In this document: positions 62,122 to 64,000 of the stretch, piece after piece
How positions within the stretch are numbered: the stretch's first letter is position 1
Layout of the letters: each line of letters opens with the position of its first letter
NCBI GenBank assembly: GCA_018881555.1
Contig: JACAXG010000025.1
Location: forward strand, 8,191,899-8,255,898
Length of the DNA stretch: 64,000 nt
Direction: 5' to 3'
From: Amblyornis subalaris
Lineage: Eukaryota; Chordata; Aves; Passeriformes; Ptilonorhynchidae
Position numbers and translations under genes: made by a program
The notes under the pieces: generated by a model
Told to the model about the DNA's origin: nothing
The model's database searches: none
What the model saw: only the letters and a program-made list of their open reading frames with translations

Positions 62122-64000
62122 GCTTCCCCTTCTGTCTATTTATATTGACAGAAGTTTCTTCATTGTGTGAGGGTTAAAGAGAAAACCTCATTTTAAGGAA
62201 AATGCTTCCCCCACTTCAGAAGTAGATGATGTTTAAATTAAGGCTTCCTGGTTTGTTAGATTCATGAAACACATACAATGTCCTAAAAACCTATGAATTT
62301 GACATGTTAGGGTATCATCCATGCTTTAAACCACTGCTCTTGTTTTTCCTGGGTCACTGAAAGAATGTGCTGCCCTTTATACAAAGGAATACGTTAATGT
62401 GTGATGTCTAAAAGGCTCCCCTCTTCCATAAATTCATTTTAAGGGATTCTTCATAACTAAAGTTTTGAAAAGTATAACAATCCAAAAGGACAGTGCAATC
62501 TAATAATAAATCCAGCTTTAAAGCAAGAATACGCTGAAACTGTGCAGGCGGAATTGCAATGCAATGTGTAGGGAGGCATCTGTGCCTAGGTAAAGCCTAA
62601 CAAACCAGTGGTGAGGCAAAGCTGAATGGGCTGCTTATTGTTCGGCACCACACTCCCTGGGTGAAGTGAAAGTACAGGAAAATGAAGTCTTTCCCTCTCA
62701 CAACTAAAGCTAGAACAATGAAAATCACAGGACAGCATTGACTTGTTAAACAGTTTCTGCTGGCTCTATTTTAAAACTCTAAAGGCTTTGAAGTGGAGTT
62801 GTAAACTCAATTGATTTCAAACAAAAGGCTAATGTAATCCACTTTCAGCACCAGTACCATGCTGGCAGTGAATACACCCTTCTCAGTAATAGAAATTACT
62901 TATTAGTGTTTAAAGCAATTCATTTCAGTGTTTTCAAGCCACTTAAGAAGTTGGATAGGAATGCTCTTGGCTGAATTCAACCACAGAGAAACAAAGCCAA
63001 TATCTGGACCTGTTTTACTGGGGGATGGTGAGGCCTCCAGGAACACTGGTATTAATATCTGACACATTCATGTCCCCTTTTTGTCCCAAACTGTTTTCCA
63101 GGTATTGTAGTTTTANATGACTTGTTACACCCAGCCCTGGAGTGCAGCCATCTCTGGGGTGGGATGCACAGATTTAGCTGTGCAAGGTCAGCAGGATCAA
63201 TTAAGGCAGTAGTAGACACTGCATCACCTTATGAGGTTGGGCAGCTCTCAGATTCAGACACTGGGATATGGAAAGTTTGCGAAATACTGGCCACCCTTTA
63301 AAAAATTTATAACTCAAGTCACGAAAATGTGGCAACAAGATCAGAAGTCTGCAAGAACAGCCAAATGGAAAAAGATCTAGGCAGGAATTGATTAGAAGAA
63401 CATGGGACAGATTGAATGGAATTATCAATTGTAGAGAGTCTAAGAAAAACAAGTGGAACATAGAAGAGGTCAAAAATTTTAAACTTTTCCATTAAGTTTC
63501 ACAGCATTTGGCCCCTTTATTTGGAAAGTACATGTGATACCCGAGGGGAAAGGAATGACTCAAGGCAGAGTGTGAAACTAGGAGGATTTTTAAGTGGTCT
63601 TGACATAGTTTTATATACACTCGAGAAAGCTGCACTGCCTATTTCACTGTGGTAGAAACCAAAAGGTAGAATTTGTGTTAACAGACCCATTGGGATGGGC
63701 TGGAAAAAAACAGTTTTTGGCAATGGGCACCCAGGATAACAAACCCAGGAGTGATTCAAACTCCCTGGGGTAACTGGAGGCCTGTTCAAGGCCCAGTGAC
63801 TAGAATTAAGATCATGTTGTCCAGCAAATGTATTCTGGGCTAAATCTGCTATCTGACCTTTCAGGCCTCTTGGCAAAAATCTACTGTGTCATTAACACCC
63901 AGATAGATTTGGACAAGGAGAATCTGCTTTCAAGAAGCTTTTGTAAAAGGAGGGAGGTAGGATACGGCCTAAGAGGATTTTGCTATAACTAATCATAAAT

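Larger units (their letters stand above)
34727..64000 (-). other. Upstream part of MYLK: 5' UTR intron(s) and/or intergenic DNA
   Basis: An acceptor at 34727-34728 shows that transcription starts further right, so this 29-kb stretch begins as intron of the MYLK 5' UTR. I cannot place the upstream non-coding exon or the promoter. Named contents: SINE relics (34860-35003, 39522-39755), CR1 ends (45795-45965, 49556-49608, possibly 56690-56730), a possible LTR scrap (51498-51532), a CRE/CCAAT site (40355-40367), a hairpin (54740-54815), a candidate exon with strong donors (56973-57099) and simple repeats. No protein-coding gene is convincingly identified. In mammals the neighbour on this side is CCDC14, but I did not recognise its sequence. 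Confidence 0.7.

Noticed and set aside
63517..63876. 119-codon minus-strand ORF at the right edge
   Set aside because: No motif, no splice context and no similarity that I know; I could not tie it to CCDC14 or any other neighbour of MYLK.
1..64000. CRISPR arrays, tRNA or rRNA genes, bacterial operons, intact transposons or proviruses
   Set aside because: None seen. The tRNA-like boxes belong to SINE relics, and the only retrovirus-like match is about 35 bp.

Overview
The window is vertebrate nuclear DNA, most likely from a bird. It is AT-rich, intron-dominated and without operons. It carries CR1 retroposon ends with the sauropsid-type ATTCTATG tail, a few old MIR-like SINEs, and the 5' part of one spliced gene on the minus strand.

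That gene is MYLK (myosin light chain kinase, long or non-muscle form). Seven coding exons can be read from right to left on the minus strand: 34718-34569 (start codon and first half of Ig domain 1), 12149-11942 (rest of Ig1), 10330-10282 (49-nt micro-exon, linker), 7751-7586 (first half of Ig2), 4870-4705 (second half of Ig2), 1927-1891 (37-nt micro-exon) and 12-1 (first bases of the next exon, cut by the window edge). Every junction has AG/GT borders and the phases agree throughout, giving 262 complete codons without a stop. Exons 1, 2, 4 and 5 match what I remember of avian MYLK closely. The kinase domain, the calmodulin-binding region and telokin lie beyond the left edge.

Layout: 1-12.1 kb is the compact part with six of the seven exons. 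12.1-34.6 kb is one 22-kb intron with old repeats, a CArG box and no convincing exon. 34.7-64 kb lies upstream of the start codon. Because an acceptor site sits only 8 nt before the ATG, the 5' UTR is spliced and at least one more non-coding exon must lie to the right. I could not fix its position, though a strong minus-strand splice donor at 56984 and a CRE/CCAAT site at 40355 are candidates. No CpG-island promoter for the long form is visible, so the main promoter may lie past 64,000.

The most interesting points are a small CpG-dense patch with a near-consensus CTCF motif and a minus-strand ATG reading frame inside an intron (10755-10872), a perfect CArG box in the long intron, the tandem strong splice donors at 56973/56984, a pre-miRNA-sized hairpin at 54740-54815, and several ancient tRNA-derived SINE relics. 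I found no new biological system beyond this; most of the remainder is ordinary non-coding DNA.
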